This document shows, piece after piece, positions 18,615 through 29,188 of a stretch of 64,000 nt of DNA. The first letter of the stretch is position 1, and each line of letters begins with the position of its first letter. Source of the DNA: Salinicola salarius (GTDB taxonomy: Bacteria > Pseudomonadota > Gammaproteobacteria > Pseudomonadales > Halomonadaceae). Where the stretch lies: positions 62,001 to 126,000 of the forward strand of contig NZ_NHOU01000008.1 of NCBI RefSeq assembly GCF_002179555.1. The letters are read 5' to 3'. A model generated the notes under the pieces. The model was not told the DNA's origin, made no database searches, and saw nothing but the letters and a program-made list of their open reading frames with translations. The position numbers and the translations under genes were made by a program.

Positions 18615-19520
18615 ATGCCGGTCATCGGTTTCGCAGGACTCGGACTCATGGGCGCCGGCATGGCCGGCAACATACTCAAGGCGGGTTATCCGCTCAAGGT
18701 ACTGGCGCATCGTAATCGCCAACCCATCGACGACCTGGTTGCCAAGGGTGCCGAGGAAGCGGCCAACGCGGCCACTCTGGGCGCCGAATGCGATATCGTC
18801 TTTCTCTGCGTGACCGGCGCGCCTCAGGTCGAATCGCTGATCGATGGCGAGCACGGCATCCGCGCCGGCGCCAGGCAGGCAAGACGCGACAACCTCGTCA
18901 TCGTCGACTGCTCGACGTCCGAACCGACGCTGACGCGCAAGCTCGCCGAGTCACTGGCACAGGATCACATCACGTTGATCGACGCCCCGCTCGGCGGCAT
19001 ACCGGCCCAGGCCGAGAGCGGCGAACTCCAGGCAATGATCGGCTCCGACGAGGCCACGCTCGAGCGAGTGCGCCCGGTCATCGAAACCTGGGCTGCCAGG
19101 ATCATGCATGTGGGCCCGGCGGGCGCCGGCCATACCATGAAGCTGCTCAACAACTTCCTGGCCATGGGTTACGGCGCGATCTTCGCCGAAGCGCTGACCA
19201 TCGGTGCCAAGGCCGGCATCACGCCGCAGACGTTCGATAGCGTCATTCGCGGCTCGCGCATGGATAGCGGCTTCTATCGGACCTTCTTCCAGTACGTGCT
19301 GGAACGCGACCGTGACGCGCATCGCTTCACCCTGGCGAATGCCCATAAGGACACGCGTTACCTGGCCTCGCTGGCCGAGGCAATGAACGTCGAAGCCGGT
19401 GTCGCCAGGGCCGTGCGCGACCTCTACGCCAGCGCCGAATCCCAGGGTGACGGCGAGAAGTACGTTCCCGAGCTCTCCGATATCGTCGCGGCGCGTCATC
19501 AGCTGTCTCTGGGCGATTGA
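18615..19520 (+). CDS. NAD(P)-dependent beta-hydroxyacid dehydrogenase (LtnD/GarR/GlxR-like)
   Basis: 301 residues. The Rossmann motif GLGLMGAGMAGNIL is at residues 8-21. The DAPLGGIPAQAESG segment corresponds to the family's substrate-binding DAPVSGG motif, and K176-type catalytic Lys lies in GAGHTMKLLNNFL. The family includes L-threonate dehydrogenase LtnD, tartronate-semialdehyde reductase GarR and 3-hydroxyisobutyrate dehydrogenase. It lies 45 bp after the fused kinase-dehydrogenase, with AGGAGAG before the ATG. It probably oxidises or reduces a sugar acid of the same pathway; no Otn-type isomerase or decarboxylase is present, so a classic L-threonate route is incomplete here. Confidence 0.88.
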   Translation: MPVIGFAGLGLMGAGMAGNILKAGYPLKVLAHRNRQPIDDLVAKGAEEAANAATLGAECDIVFLCVTGAPQVESLIDGEHGIRAGARQARRDNLVIVDCSTSEPTLTRKLAESLAQDHITLIDAPLGGIPAQAESGELQAMIGSDEATLERVRPVIETWAARIMHVGPAGAGHTMKLLNNFLAMGYGAIFAEALTIGAKAGITPQTFDSVIRGSRMDSGFYRTFFQYVLERDRDAHRFTLANAHKDTRYLASLAEAMNVEAGVARAVRDLYASAESQGDGEKYVPELSDIVAARHQLSLGD

Positions 19521-19535
19521 TCCATCGATGGATCA
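19518..19535. promoter_or_regulatory. 18-bp perfect palindrome before deoR gene
   Basis: TGATCCATCGATGGATCA is a perfect palindrome that overlaps the dehydrogenase stop codon and lies 109 bp upstream of the regulator start. It begins and ends TGATC/GATCA like the paired operators. It is a candidate autoregulatory site. Confidence 0.45.
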
Positions 19536-19602
19536 GCGATCGGCGGCCGTGAGCCCCATACAATGGCACAATAGGCGCCGAGGATAGCCAAGAGACGAAG
19601 CT

Positions 19603-19624
19603 CGAACCCGCCCAGGCGGGTTCG
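19603..19624 (+). terminator. GC-rich hairpin before deoR gene (possible terminator)
   Basis: CGAACCCGCC-CA-GGCGGGTTCG, a perfect 10-bp stem followed by TTCGATTG. The T-content after the stem is poor. It may end the catabolic operon weakly or sit in the regulator's leader, 19 nt before its start codon. Confidence 0.45.
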
Positions 19625-19643
19625 TTCGATTGTGGAGGATTAC

Positions 19644-20414
19644 ATGAAAGTCGCCAAACGCCGCCACGACATGCTGGAAGCCGTCCACGCCGGCATTACC
19701 AGTATCGAGGCGTTGTGCCGCCACTTCGGCATTTCCGAGGCGACCGCTCGTCGCGATCTCGGCGCGCTCTCCCAGCAAGGGCTGCTGGTTCGCACCTACG
19801 GTGGCGCGGCCACGACCATCGGCCAGCGCGAGCCGGAGTTGACGCTGGAGCAACGCCGCATGCGCCAGGGCGACGTCAAGGCACGCCTTGCGGCTTGCGC
19901 ACTGGCCTGCATCGAGGATGGCGATACGCTGCTCCTCGATGGCGGCACCACGACGTCGGCACTGGCCGCCCGGCTCAATGAAAAGCACGGCCTTCACGTG
20001 ATCACCAACAACATGGCGGCGCTGCCCTGGCTCACGCAGTTGCCGGAGGGGCACACCACCGTGCTGGGCGGTGATCTGCGCACCTCCAGCATGACCGCCT
20101 ACGGCCCGCTGGCCCACGCGTCGCTTTCACGCCTGACGGTCGACAGGCTGTTCCTCAGCGCCGACGGCGTCACCGAACTGGGGCTCTGCGAAGCGAGCCC
20201 GGAACAGGCGTGGCTGAAGGAAGCGATGATCGCGCGGGCGGCGGCGGTCTATGTCATGGCCGACGCCACCAAGCTGGGCCACGCGAGCCAGCAGCACTGG
20301 ACGCCGTTCCCTCATCAGTGGACGTTGATCACCGATGCCACCGACGAACGCCTAGACACCTTTCGGGCGCTCGGCGCCGCCGTCCTCAATCCGGAGATGG
20401 CGACGGCCCCCTGA
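19644..20414 (+). CDS. DeoR/GlpR-family transcriptional regulator
   Basis: 256 residues. An N-terminal winged helix-turn-helix (SIEALCRHFGISEATARRDLGALSQQGLLVRTYGGA, read as two consecutive parts around residues 20-55) precedes a sugar-phosphate-binding DeoRC domain with DGGTTTSALA and LFLSADGVT motifs. ATG at 19644 was chosen because GGAGG lies just upstream; a GTG 12 nt earlier is inside that site. It ends the acid-sugar locus on the same strand, so it is the obvious candidate to bind the TGATCG-N3-CGATCA operators and respond to a phosphorylated intermediate. Confidence 0.92.
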   Translation: MKVAKRRHDMLEAVHAGITSIEALCRHFGISEATARRDLGALSQQGLLVRTYGGAATTIGQREPELTLEQRRMRQGDVKARLAACALACIEDGDTLLLDGGTTTSALAARLNEKHGLHVITNNMAALPWLTQLPEGHTTVLGGDLRTSSMTAYGPLAHASLSRLTVDRLFLSADGVTELGLCEASPEQAWLKEAMIARAAAVYVMADATKLGHASQQHWTPFPHQWTLITDATDERLDTFRALGAAVLNPEMATAP

Positions 20415-20524
20415 TTCATCATCAGTATCATGCAACGGGCTTGCCGCCGTACAACGAGGGCCACTGACGGTACAATAGAGGGCACCGGCGCCTTGTCGCC
20501 GCAACTCGACTTCGGAGCGCCTTC

Positions 20525-20956
20525 ATGCAGTCTGACATCTCACACGAAGCTCCCACCCCGCTCGAACGCTACGTCGAACAGCTGCGCGCCATGGAGATCG
20601 ACATCGAGGCCATGGACGCCCAGGCGGCGCGCATTCGCCAGGACAATCTCGAGTTCGTGCTGGTCGTCGCCACCGACGAGCCGGCGTTTTTCCAGTTGAT
20701 GCTGCCCGGCGTGTGGCAGGCTGCCGCCGCCACCAATCGCACGCTACTGCTGGAAACCGCCAACGACGTGATGAATACATTGAAGGCGGCCAAACTGGTG
20801 GTGCACAACGAGGCCGTGCACGTCAGCGTCGAACAATTCGTCGAAGGGCCCGACCAGGGCGTCGCGCTGATTCCCGGATTGCTGGAACTCATCAAGAGCG
20901 CCGTGGCCGAATTCCAGGAACGTCTCGGCATGGGCGAGGCGCCGCGCGTACACTGA
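20525..20956 (+). CDS. Conserved-looking protein of unknown function
   Basis: 143 residues, soluble, acidic, without signal peptide. A helical N-terminus is followed by alternating strands and a helix (NLEFVLVVATDEPAFFQLML, NRTLLLETANDVMNTLKAAKL). This pattern is loosely like YbjN/secretion-chaperone folds, but I do not recognise a family. GGAG lies 11 nt before the ATG, and codon use matches the neighbours. It is followed 69 bp later by the ABM-domain gene. Confidence 0.75.
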   Translation: MQSDISHEAPTPLERYVEQLRAMEIDIEAMDAQAARIRQDNLEFVLVVATDEPAFFQLMLPGVWQAAAATNRTLLLETANDVMNTLKAAKLVVHNEAVHVSVEQFVEGPDQGVALIPGLLELIKSAVAEFQERLGMGEAPRVH

Positions 20957-21025
20957 TGCTTCGGCCGGCGTGTCGGCGACGGCGCGCTTGCCATTACCCC
21001 GCTCAATTTCGATAAGGAGATCACC

Positions 21026-21340
21026 ATGGCCGAATCCACCCACTTCGTGGTCATTGCCGAATTCCGGATCAAGCCGGGCCAGGTGCCGGCCTTCCTCGCA
21101 CTGGCCCACAACGATGCCAGCGAGTCCTTGAGCAACGAGGAAGGCTGCCTGGCGTTCGACGTGTTGACACCGGAAGGCAGCGAAGACATCGTCGTTCTGC
21201 ACGAGGTCTATCGCGATCGGGCCGCCTTCGAACATCACATGCAGATGCCGCACTACCCGCCCTTCAAGGAAGGTACCGCCCCGCTGCTCGATGGCGAGCC
21301 TTCGGTTCGCTTCTTTTACACGGCAATCCGACCAACCTGA
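21026..21340 (+). CDS. Putative quinol monooxygenase (ABM/YgiN-like domain)
   Basis: 104 residues of the antibiotic-biosynthesis-monooxygenase dimeric ferredoxin-like fold: FVVIAEFRIKPGQVPAFLAL, then EEGCLAFDVL and LHEVYRDRAAFEHHMQMPHY. Related proteins oxidise quinols or degrade small signals; the substrate cannot be read from the sequence. AAGGAGA precedes the ATG. Confidence 0.85.
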   Translation: MAESTHFVVIAEFRIKPGQVPAFLALAHNDASESLSNEEGCLAFDVLTPEGSEDIVVLHEVYRDRAAFEHHMQMPHYPPFKEGTAPLLDGEPSVRFFYTAIRPT

Positions 21341-21446
21341 GGTCGAGATAGCCCACCGCATTCGACCTTTGTCCAACGGCATCCGCTGGTTCACGACCGG
21401 ATCACCGGGCTAGACTCGGCGATCTTCTTCCCCGGATGCCGTTTTC

Positions 21447-22970
21447 ATGTCAGTCGCTGTCTCCCCCGTCGTCTTCGGCCCCACGCCGCTATCCCTCGAA
21501 TCCGTCATTGCTCTGGCCGAGCGTCGCGCCGAGTCGGCACTCGATGCCGATCCGCAGTGGCGCGCCAGGATCGATCGAGGCGCGGCGGTCGTCGATGGCC
21601 TGCTCGACCGCGAGGGGCAGATCTACGGCATCACCACCGGTTACGGCGATTCATGGGTCACCGCCATTCCGCTCTCCCAGGTCGAGGCGCTGCCGCGCCA
21701 GCTGTATACGTTCCATGGCTGTGGGCTGGGTCGGTTTCTCGAACCCGAGGCGGCACGCGCAGTACTCGTCGCTCGCCTGCAGTCGCTGTGCCAGGGTGTT
21801 TCCGGCGTGCGCTTCACGTTGCTCGAGCGTCTTCACGCCTGTCTGCAGGAAGATCTGCTGCCGCGCATTCCCGAAGAGGGCTCGGTCGGCGCCAGCGGCG
21901 ACCTGACGCCGCTCTCCTACGTGGCGGCCATGCTGTGCGGCGAACGCGAAGTGCTCTGGCGCGGCGAAGTGCGAACGGCGGCCGAAGCGCATGCCGAGCT
22001 GGGCTGGGAACCGCTGACGTTACGTCCCAAGGAAGCGCTGGCATTGATGAACGGCACTGCAGTCATGACCGCGCTGGCGTGCCAGGTCTTCGGCCGCGCC
22101 GAATATCTGCTGAAGCTCGCCACCCGCATCACCGCGCTCAACGTGGCCGCCCTGCGCGGCAACCCCAACCATTTCGAGGCGAGACTGTTCGCGGCCAAAC
22201 CGCACCCTGGTCAGTCCCGTGTCGCCGCCTGGCTGAGAGCCGATCTGGAACTGGAGAATCTGCCGCCACGACAGCGCCTGCAGGATCGCTATTCGCTGCG
22301 TTGCGCCCCGCACGTGCTGGGCGTGCTGGCGGACAGCCTCGGCTGGCTGCGCGGCTTCATCGAGACCGAGCTCAACAGCGCCAACGACAACCCCCTGATC
22401 GACCCGGAGGCCGGTGACGTCATGCACGGCGGTCATTTCTACGGCGGGCATATCGCCTTCGCCATGGATAGCCTGAAGACGCTGACCGCCAACGTCGCCG
22501 ACCTGCTCGACCGCCAGTTGGCGCTGCTGGTCGACACCCGCTACAACCATGGCCTGCCGAGCAACCTCTCCGGTGCGCCGGCCGAACGCACGATGATCAA
22601 TCACGGTTTCAAGGCGGTCCAGATCGGCGCCTCCGCCTGGGCTGCCGAAGCGCTCAAGGGCACCATGCCCGCCAGCGTTTTCTCCCGTTCCACCGAGTGC
22701 CACAACCAGGACAAGGTGAGCATGGGCACCATCGCCGCCCGCGACGCCCTGCGCGTGCTCGAACTCACCGAACAGGTCACCGCCGCCGCGCTGCTCGCCG
22801 GGCTGCAGGGCGTTCACCTGCGCGGCGATCCTCTGCCCGCCCCGTTGGATGCTATGGTCGCGACACTGCGCGAGGATTTCGCCCCGGTAGTCGAAGATCG
22901 CGCGCTGGATGGCGAGCTCAGGCTCTGTCTCGAGCGGATTCGGGCGCGACACTGGGCGCTTTATGGATAA
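21447..22970 (+). CDS. Aromatic amino-acid ammonia-lyase (HAL/TAL family, unusual specificity pair)
   Basis: 507 residues. The MIO cofactor triad A149-S150-G151 lies in EEGSVGASGDLTPLSYVA, with Y66 in GITTGYGDSW and the SANDNPL and FSRSTE(CH)NQDKVSMG blocks of the family. The specificity position, Ser-His in true histidine ammonia-lyases and His-Leu or Phe-Leu in tyrosine or phenylalanine lyases, reads F89-H90 (QLYTFHGCG). No hutU, hutI or hutG lies nearby. Similar lyases accompany aryl-polyene and xanthomonadin pigment genes in other bacteria, as far as I recall. I therefore call only the family, not histidase. Confidence 0.87.
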   Translation: MSVAVSPVVFGPTPLSLESVIALAERRAESALDADPQWRARIDRGAAVVDGLLDREGQIYGITTGYGDSWVTAIPLSQVEALPRQLYTFHGCGLGRFLEPEAARAVLVARLQSLCQGVSGVRFTLLERLHACLQEDLLPRIPEEGSVGASGDLTPLSYVAAMLCGEREVLWRGEVRTAAEAHAELGWEPLTLRPKEALALMNGTAVMTALACQVFGRAEYLLKLATRITALNVAALRGNPNHFEARLFAAKPHPGQSRVAAWLRADLELENLPPRQRLQDRYSLRCAPHVLGVLADSLGWLRGFIETELNSANDNPLIDPEAGDVMHGGHFYGGHIAFAMDSLKTLTANVADLLDRQLALLVDTRYNHGLPSNLSGAPAERTMINHGFKAVQIGASAWAAEALKGTMPASVFSRSTECHNQDKVSMGTIAARDALRVLELTEQVTAAALLAGLQGVHLRGDPLPAPLDAMVATLREDFAPVVEDRALDGELRLCLERIRARHWALYG

Positions 22971-23448
22971 GCGTTTCAGCATCATTTCTTGATGATAGCG
23001 ATGAGGCTGGGCGAATCGGTGATGGTGAAGGTCTCCACCCCAATGACGCCTATTCAGGACGATGCCGAACGATGAGCATCCAAACCGGGGCGCGCGACAT
23101 GGATGTCGCGCGAGGCGCGTTGGGACAGGGCAGAAAATTGCTCCTGCATTTTCTGCACTTCCGCCATCCATGGCGGTCGGATGTCCCTAGGCGCCGACCC
23201 GAGTTTGGTGCTCAGACGTTCGGGACTTCATCGTTCTGTGGCGTCAAAAAGGGGAGCGCGAGGGGCTTGCCCCTCGTAATAACGTGCATAAGGGCAGTAA
23301 AAGCGCCATCAGTCGTAACCTCGCCAAGATAGAGCCAACCGCCCAGCCAGGCGCCCATAAAAAAACCGGCTTGCTCAAGGTATAGAACCCACGGCAAACC
23401 GGTTTTCGTCGTCACACCACGACGTGGCGCTGGCGTCAATCCCTTAGA
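22971..23448. other. Intergenic region with four stem-loops between ammonia-lyase and purL
   Basis: No convincing gene in 478 bp. Four perfect short stem-loops follow each other: 23092-23111 (GCGCGACAT/ATGTCGCGC), 23130-23156 (GCAGAAAAT/ATTTTCTGC), 23161-23176 (CCGCCAT/ATGGCGG) and 23175-23199 (GGTCGG/CCGACC). The first and third share the core CATGGATG in opposite senses. A further stem CGAGGGGC/GCCCCTCG is at 23258-23275. The purL terminator occupies 23357-23405. Confidence 0.6.
23357..23405 (-). terminator. purL rho-independent terminator
   Basis: On the minus strand AAACCGGTTTGC (23394-23405) pairs with GCAAGCCGGTTT (23363-23374) with one mismatch across a 19-nt loop, directly followed by T7. 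It lies 44 bp after the purL stop. Confidence 0.8.
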
Positions 23449-26400
23449 TCAACCAACCCAGACGCGGGCATTGCGGAACATCCGCATCCATGCGCCGTCC
23501 TGCGTCCACTCCGGCGGACGCCAGGAGTTGGTCACCGCGCGGGCAACGCGCTCCGGGTGCGGCATCATGATGGTGACGCGACCATTCGGCGTGGTCAGTC
23601 CGGTAATCCCTGCCGGCGAGCCGTTGGGGTTGGCCGGATAGCGCGTGGTGACCTGGCCTTCGTTGTCGATGTAGCGCATCGCGATCTGGCCGCTGGTCTG
23701 CATGCTGCGCAGGTGGCCGCTATCCTCGAACAACGCCTGACCTTCGCCATGGGCGACGGCGATCGGCAGGGTCGATCCGGCCATGCCGGCGAGCAGAATC
23801 GACGGGCTCTCCTCGACCTGGACCATCGACACGCGGGCCTCGAACTGTTCGGAGCCGTTGCGCACGAAACGCGGCCAGCGCTCGGCGCCGGGGATCAGTT
23901 CCTTGAGCTGAGAGAACATCTGGCAGCCGTTGCAGACGCCGAGGCCGAAGGTGTCTTCACGTTCGAAGAAGGCCGCGAACTGATCGCGAGCGCGACCGTT
24001 GAAGAGCGCCGACTTGGCCCAGCCGCCGCCGGCACCGAGCACGTCGCCGTAGGAGAAGCCGCCGCAGCCGACCAAGCCTTTCATGTCGTCGAGGGTGACA
24101 CGACCGGCGAGGATGTCGCTCATGTGCACGTCAACCGCCTCGAAGCCGGCATGGTCGAAGGCCGCCGCCATTTCCATATGGCCATTGACGCCCTGCTCGC
24201 GCAGGATAGCCACGCGCGGGCGCACACCGGTCTGGACTCTGCTTTTCTGAATCAGAGGCGCAGCGATGTCGTCGTCGACATCGAAGGTCGGACTGGCCGA
24301 CAGCCCCGGATCGCGCAGGTTGAGCAGGCCGTCGAACTCGCTCTTGGCGGCCTCGGGGTTGTCGCGCAGCGCCTGCATCCGGTAGCTGGTCTCGGACCAG
24401 GTACGCTGGGTCATGGCGCGGGTGGTTTCCAGCAGCGGCTCTTCGAACAGCGTCACGCGGACCTGATCGTCGTAACGCGGCCGGGCGATGACGCCACAGG
24501 TTTCGAGCCCGGCGGCGGCGAACTGCGCCAGCACGAACTCGGTGTCCTGACGGTTGACCTGAATGACCGCGCCCAGCTCCTCGGCGAACAGCGCATCGAC
24601 CGCGCCGACGGCGTCGTCGGTCAGCCAGTCGAGCTTAATCTCGAGCCCGCCACGGCCGGCGAAGGCCATCTCCAGCAGCGTCACGATCAGGCCGCCGTCA
24701 CTGCGGTCGTGATAGGCGAGCAGCTTGCCGTCGGCGTTGAGTCCCTGAATGACGCTGAAAAACGCCGCCAGATCCTCGGCTTCGTCCAGGTCCGGGCATA
24801 CGTTGCCGACCTGACCATAGACCTGAGCCAGCGCCGAGCCACCGAGACGGTTCTGGCCGCGACCGAGATCGATCAGGATCAGATCGCTCTCGTCCTGGTC
24901 GAGACGCAGCTGCGGCGTCAGCGTGCGCAGGGCATCGGTGACCGGGGCGAAGCCGGTGATGTTCAGCGTCAGCGGCGCGGTGATGCTCTTCTCGCCCTCT
25001 TCCGTCTGCCACGCGGTGCGCATGGACATCGAATCCTTGCCCACCGGCACGGCAATGCCCAGCGCCGGACAGAGTTCCATGCCGACGGCGTGAACGGCAT
25101 CGAACAGCGCCTGGTTCTCGCCGACATGATCGGCAGCGCTCATCCAGTTGGCGGAGAGTTTGATGTCGGAGAGCTTTTCGATCGGTGCCGCCGCCAGGTT
25201 GGTGATCGCCTCGGCCACGGCCAGGCGCGCGCTGGCCGCCGGATCGATCAGCGCGACCGGCGGGCGCTCGCCCATCGCCATCGCCTCGCCGACGTGAGTG
25301 TCGTAGCTCGAGGTGGTCACCGCGCAGTCCGCCACCGGCACCTGCCAGGGGCCGACCATCTGGTCGCGAGCGACCATGCCGGTAATCGAACGGTCGCCGA
25401 TGGTGATCAAAAAGCTCTTGGACGCCACCGTGGGCAGCCGCAGCACGCGGTCCAGCGCTTCGCGCAGGTCGAGGTTGTCGAGCCCCAGACCCGGCAGGTT
25501 GAGCGTGTGGCGCTCGAAACTGCGCTGCATCTTGGGCGGCTTGCCGAACAGCACGCTCATCGGCAGATCGACGGGATCGGCCTCGAAATGGCCGTCGCGC
25601 ACGGCGAGATGGTGCGCTTCGGTCGCTTCGCCGACCACGGCGTAGGGGCAGCGTTCGCGGGCACACAGCGCATCGAAGGTGTCGAGCTGTTCCGGCGTGA
25701 CCGCCAGCACGTAACGCTCCTGCGCTTCGTTGCACCAGATTTCCAGCGGGCTCATGCCCGGTTCGACGTTGGGCACCGCGCGCAGATCGAACAGGCCGCC
25801 GCGCCCGCCGTCCTTGACCAGCTCCGGCAAGGCATTGGAGAGGCCGCCGGCACCCACGTCATGGATGAAGGCGATGGGGTTATCGTCACCAAGGGCCCAG
25901 CAGCGGTCGATCACTTCCTGGGCCCGGCGTTCGATTTCCGGGTTATCGCGCTGCACCGAGGCGAAATCGAGATCTTCGCTGGAGGTACCGGAGGCCATCG
26001 ACGACGCGGCGCCGCCGCCGAGACCGATCAACATCGCCGGGCCGCCCATCACGATCAGCTTGGCGCCGACCGGAATCTCGCCCTTGAGCACGTGGCCGTC
26101 ACGGACGTTGCCGTAGCCGCCGGCCAGCATCACCGGCTTGTGGTAACCCCGGCGCTCGATGCCGCCGGCACCCACCGCGTCGAGTTCGAAGGTGCGGAAG
26201 AAGCCGTTGAGGTTGGGCCGGCCGAATTCGTTATTGAATGCCGCGCCGCCGATCGGCCCTTCGAGCATGATGTCGAGCGCCGACTGGATCCGCTCCGGCT
26301 TGCCGTAGTCGAAGGCTTCCCACGGCTGGACGAACTCGGGGATGCGCAGGTTGGAAACGGTGAAGCCGGTGAGTCCCGCCTTGGGCTTGCCACCGCGCCC

Positions 26401-27387
26401 CGTCGCACCTTCGTCGCGAATCTCGCCGCCAGCGCCGGTGGCCGCGCCCGGATGCGGAGCGATCGCAGTCGGATGGTTGTGGGTTTCCACCTTCATCAGG
26501 ATGTGGATCGGTTCCCGGGTTGCGCCATAGACCTGGCTGTCCGGCGCGGGGAAGAACCGCCCGGCCGTCGGCCCTTCGATGATCGCCGCGTTGTCGCTGT
26601 AGGCCGAGAGCACCTTGTCGCTGGACTGCTCGAAGGTGTTCTTGATCATCTTGAACAGCGAGTGGGTCTGGGATTCGCCGTCGATCACCCAATCGGCGTT
26701 GAAGATCTTGTGGCGGCAGTGTTCGGAGTTGGCCTGGGCAAACATCATCAGCTCGACGTCGGTCGGGTTGCGCCCCAGCGCCCGGAAGGCCTCGACCAGA
26801 TAGTCGATCTCGTCGTCGGCGAGTGCCAGTCCCAGCTCGGCGTTGGCGCTGGCCAGCGCCGGCCGGCCACCGTCAAGCACGTCCACCGTCGCCAGCGGCG
26901 TCGGCTGGTGGTGCGAGAACAGCTTGGCCGCGTCGCTCGAGTCGAACAGCACGGTCTCGACCATGCGGTCATGCAGGCGCGAGACCATGACGTCGTAGGC
27001 TTCGGGGGCCGGCGCGCTCTTCAGCGTCACGCGGTAGGCGATACCCCGCTCGATGCGCGCGACCTGATCCAGCCCGCAGTTGTGGGCGATATCCGTGGCC
27101 TTGGAGGACCAGGGCGAGATCGTGCCGATGCGGGGGACGACCAGAAACAGATGGCCACCGGCGGGCGTATTCTGGTCGGCGTCACGACTTTCAGGGTTTT
27201 GGATTCCATAGTCCAGCAGCCGATCCAGCACTTGGCGAGCCTCGTCATCGAGCTCGTCATGGTGATCGACGAAGTGGACGTAATGCGCGTCGAGAGACTC
27301 GACTTCGGGAACGACAGCGCGAAGATCGGCGAGCAGTTTGGCGTGACGGAATGCAGATAGCGCGGAAGCGCCTTGCAATTCGAGCAT
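23449..27387 (-). CDS. purL: Phosphoribosylformylglycinamidine synthase PurL
   Basis: 1312 residues, the large gammaproteobacterial type (E. coli about 1295). An N-terminal PurS-like and linker region is followed by two AIRS-type synthase domains ([37 protein letters not shown]) and a C-terminal class I glutaminase. The glutaminase nucleophile is the first Cys of GVCNGCQM and its His lies in [15 protein letters not shown] is near the end. It converts FGAR to FGAM in purine synthesis using ATP and glutamine. GGAGG lies 11 nt before the ATG. It is monocistronic, with its own terminator. Confidence 0.98.
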   Translation of the reverse strand: MLELQGASALSAFRHAKLLADLRAVVPEVESLDAHYVHFVDHHDELDDEARQVLDRLLDYGIQNPESRDADQNTPAGGHLFLVVPRIGTISPWSSKATDIAHNCGLDQVARIERGIAYRVTLKSAPAPEAYDVMVSRLHDRMVETVLFDSSDAAKLFSHHQPTPLATVDVLDGGRPALASANAELGLALADDEIDYLVEAFRALGRNPTDVELMMFAQANSEHCRHKIFNADWVIDGESQTHSLFKMIKNTFEQSSDKVLSAYSDNAAIIEGPTAGRFFPAPDSQVYGATREPIHILMKVETHNHPTAIAPHPGAATGAGGEIRDEGATGRGGKPKAGLTGFTVSNLRIPEFVQPWEAFDYGKPERIQSALDIMLEGPIGGAAFNNEFGRPNLNGFFRTFELDAVGAGGIERRGYHKPVMLAGGYGNVRDGHVLKGEIPVGAKLIVMGGPAMLIGLGGGAASSMASGTSSEDLDFASVQRDNPEIERRAQEVIDRCWALGDDNPIAFIHDVGAGGLSNALPELVKDGGRGGLFDLRAVPNVEPGMSPLEIWCNEAQERYVLAVTPEQLDTFDALCARERCPYAVVGEATEAHHLAVRDGHFEADPVDLPMSVLFGKPPKMQRSFERHTLNLPGLGLDNLDLREALDRVLRLPTVASKSFLITIGDRSITGMVARDQMVGPWQVPVADCAVTTSSYDTHVGEAMAMGERPPVALIDPAASARLAVAEAITNLAAAPIEKLSDIKLSANWMSAADHVGENQALFDAVHAVGMELCPALGIAVPVGKDSMSMRTAWQTEEGEKSITAPLTLNITGFAPVTDALRTLTPQLRLDQDESDLILIDLGRGQNRLGGSALAQVYGQVGNVCPDLDEAEDLAAFFSVIQGLNADGKLLAYHDRSDGGLIVTLLEMAFAGRGGLEIKLDWLTDDAVGAVDALFAEELGAVIQVNRQDTEFVLAQFAAAGLETCGVIARPRYDDQVRVTLFEEPLLETTRAMTQRTWSETSYRMQALRDNPEAAKSEFDGLLNLRDPGLSASPTFDVDDDIAAPLIQKSRVQTGVRPRVAILREQGVNGHMEMAAAFDHAGFEAVDVHMSDILAGRVTLDDMKGLVGCGGFSYGDVLGAGGGWAKSALFNGRARDQFAAFFEREDTFGLGVCNGCQMFSQLKELIPGAERWPRFVRNGSEQFEARVSMVQVEESPSILLAGMAGSTLPIAVAHGEGQALFEDSGHLRSMQTSGQIAMRYIDNEGQVTTRYPANPNGSPAGITGLTTPNGRVTIMMPHPERVARAVTNSWRPPEWTQDGAWMRMFRNARVWVG

Positions 27388-27663
27388 GGCGTGGAAAGCC
27401 TCCAGGACGGTCGAGGATCGCGTTGGTCTTCAGCGAGACGGGGCAGCGATGCCGGGATCAGGGCGACATGATACTGGAAAGCGGCGGCGCTCGCTAAGTC
27501 AACACGCGGGTCTCGGTCGCGAGCCATCTATCTGGCGGGGAAGATACCGCCACGATCGACGCGTGATGCCCGCGTTTCGGGGTGCGTGGCGCAATCTCGA
27601 ATAGATGACAGAGAGACGGCGGCCGGCTATGGTGTCCCGTCACGCTGTCACCGATCCCCTTGC

Positions 27664-29112
27664 ATGTCCAAGCTCCTCACACGTCTGCGACTCGCGCTGA
27701 CAGTGCTGCTGACGCTGGCGACGCTTCTCTGCCCCGCTCAGTTTGCGCTGCGCTACAGTGACGGTCTCGATCCGATTCGCAAGCGCGATTTCCTGCAGGT
27801 CGCGACTCGCAACGGCCCCATCACCTTCTATAACGGTGGACATGGGCCGACCGGATTCGAATACGAACTGGTGAGACGCTTCGCGCAATCGCTCGACGTC
27901 AGTCTGGCGGTCGACAGCAATATCCGTATCGACGATGTCCTCGACGACGTGCGCAGCGGCAAGGCGGACATGGGCGCCGCCGCCCTGTCTCTGGATCTGA
28001 GCCGACCGGGCATTCGCTACAGCAAGCCGATCCTGACGTTGCAGCCGCTGGTGGTCTATCGCCGCGGCCTGCCGCCGGTGCGTACGCTGGACGATCTCGT
28101 GGGGCTGCGTATCGGCGTCATCGCCAACTCCGGCAACGCCGAGGCGCTGCACACGCAGCAGCAGAACCTGCCAGGGCTCGGCTGGCGCGAAGCGGACGGG
28201 CTGACCATCGCCGACCTGATGGAGATGGTCGAGCGCGACGACCTCGATGCCGCCGTCGTCTATACCCACCAGTTCAAGCTCAATCGCCTGTTCTTCCCCA
28301 ACGTCGAGCGCGGCTTTGCGCTAGGCAAACCCATGAGCCTGGCCTGGGCCTTTTCGGCAGATCAGCCGATCGACCTTCTCAGCGCCGCCAACGACTTTCT
28401 CCAGACACAGCGGCGCAATGGCGGGCTGGACGAGCTCATCGGACGGTACTTCGGCCATGACGATTACCTCGAGTACGTCGCCGCACGGCTTTTCATCCAT
28501 CACATCGGCACCCGCCTGCCGAGTTTTCTCCCCTACTTCAAGGAGGCCGCGCGCGAGACCGGTTTCGATTGGCGCCTGCTGGCGGCGCTGGGGTTCCAGG
28601 AGTCGCACTGGGAAGCCGACGCCGAGTCACCGACCGGCGTTCGCGGTCTGATGATGCTGACACGCCCCACCGCCAAGGAGATCGGCATCGACGATCGACT
28701 CGATCCTCGCCAGAGCGTCGACGGTGGCGCGCGATACCTGCTTCAGGTCAAGCAGCGCCTCGGCGAAGACATCCCCGAGCCGGACCGTACCTGGATGGCC
28801 CTGGCCGCCTACAACGTCGGGCTCGGACACCTGTTCGATGCCCAGGATATCGCCCGTCTGCGCGGTGGCGATCCCAACCGCTGGGCCGACGTTCGCGAAG
28901 CGCTGCCGCTGCTGCAGGATCGCGAATGGTATTCTCGGGTACACCACGGTTATGCTCGTGGCGGGGAACCGGTAATTTACGTGCGTAACATTCGCCGTTA
29001 TTACGAAATATTGAAGTACGTCAATCGCAGCCAGCAGCAGTTCAACCTGCTAGGGGAACGCGCACTCGAGGGGGAAACGACGCCTCTGGAAACCGTCGCT
29101 CCTCTGTTGTGA
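27664..29112 (+). CDS. mltF: Membrane-bound lytic murein transglycosylase MltF
   Basis: 482 residues. An N-terminal membrane anchor/signal ([17 protein letters not shown]) is followed by a periplasmic solute-binding-type domain (about 40-270) and a C-terminal SLT domain. The catalytic Glu is E313 in [20 protein letters not shown]; the AAYNVGLGH motif follows. It cleaves peptidoglycan glycan strands at the outer membrane to give anhydro-muropeptides. Start ATG 27664; an upstream in-frame start adds a stretch with no signal character. It is divergent from purL across 276 bp in which I see no other gene. Confidence 0.94.
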   Translation: MSKLLTRLRLALTVLLTLATLLCPAQFALRYSDGLDPIRKRDFLQVATRNGPITFYNGGHGPTGFEYELVRRFAQSLDVSLAVDSNIRIDDVLDDVRSGKADMGAAALSLDLSRPGIRYSKPILTLQPLVVYRRGLPPVRTLDDLVGLRIGVIANSGNAEALHTQQQNLPGLGWREADGLTIADLMEMVERDDLDAAVVYTHQFKLNRLFFPNVERGFALGKPMSLAWAFSADQPIDLLSAANDFLQTQRRNGGLDELIGRYFGHDDYLEYVAARLFIHHIGTRLPSFLPYFKEAARETGFDWRLLAALGFQESHWEADAESPTGVRGLMMLTRPTAKEIGIDDRLDPRQSVDGGARYLLQVKQRLGEDIPEPDRTWMALAAYNVGLGHLFDAQDIARLRGGDPNRWADVREALPLLQDREWYSRVHHGYARGGEPVIYVRNIRRYYEILKYVNRSQQQFNLLGERALEGETTPLETVAPLL

Positions 29113-29188
29113 TCGGTTGTTCTAGTCTGCTGCCATGGGATTATCGTTGAGCTGTCATCGGCAGCCGTGGTGGAGAACTCTAACGTCT

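Noticed and set aside
23212-23439. 75-codon minus-strand frame after purL with one hydrophobic stretch
   Set aside because: It starts at TTG without a ribosome site and runs through the purL terminator hairpin.
23557-27360. 1267-codon open frame on the plus strand opposite purL
   Set aside because: It is a GC-rich antisense shadow of purL, whose product has all family motifs. The antisense product has no recognisable domain and an odd His/Gln/Arg-rich composition.
27388-27663. Purine riboswitch upstream of purL
   Set aside because: I could not find the conserved junction and loop sequences of a purine aptamer in the 276-bp purL-mltF gap.
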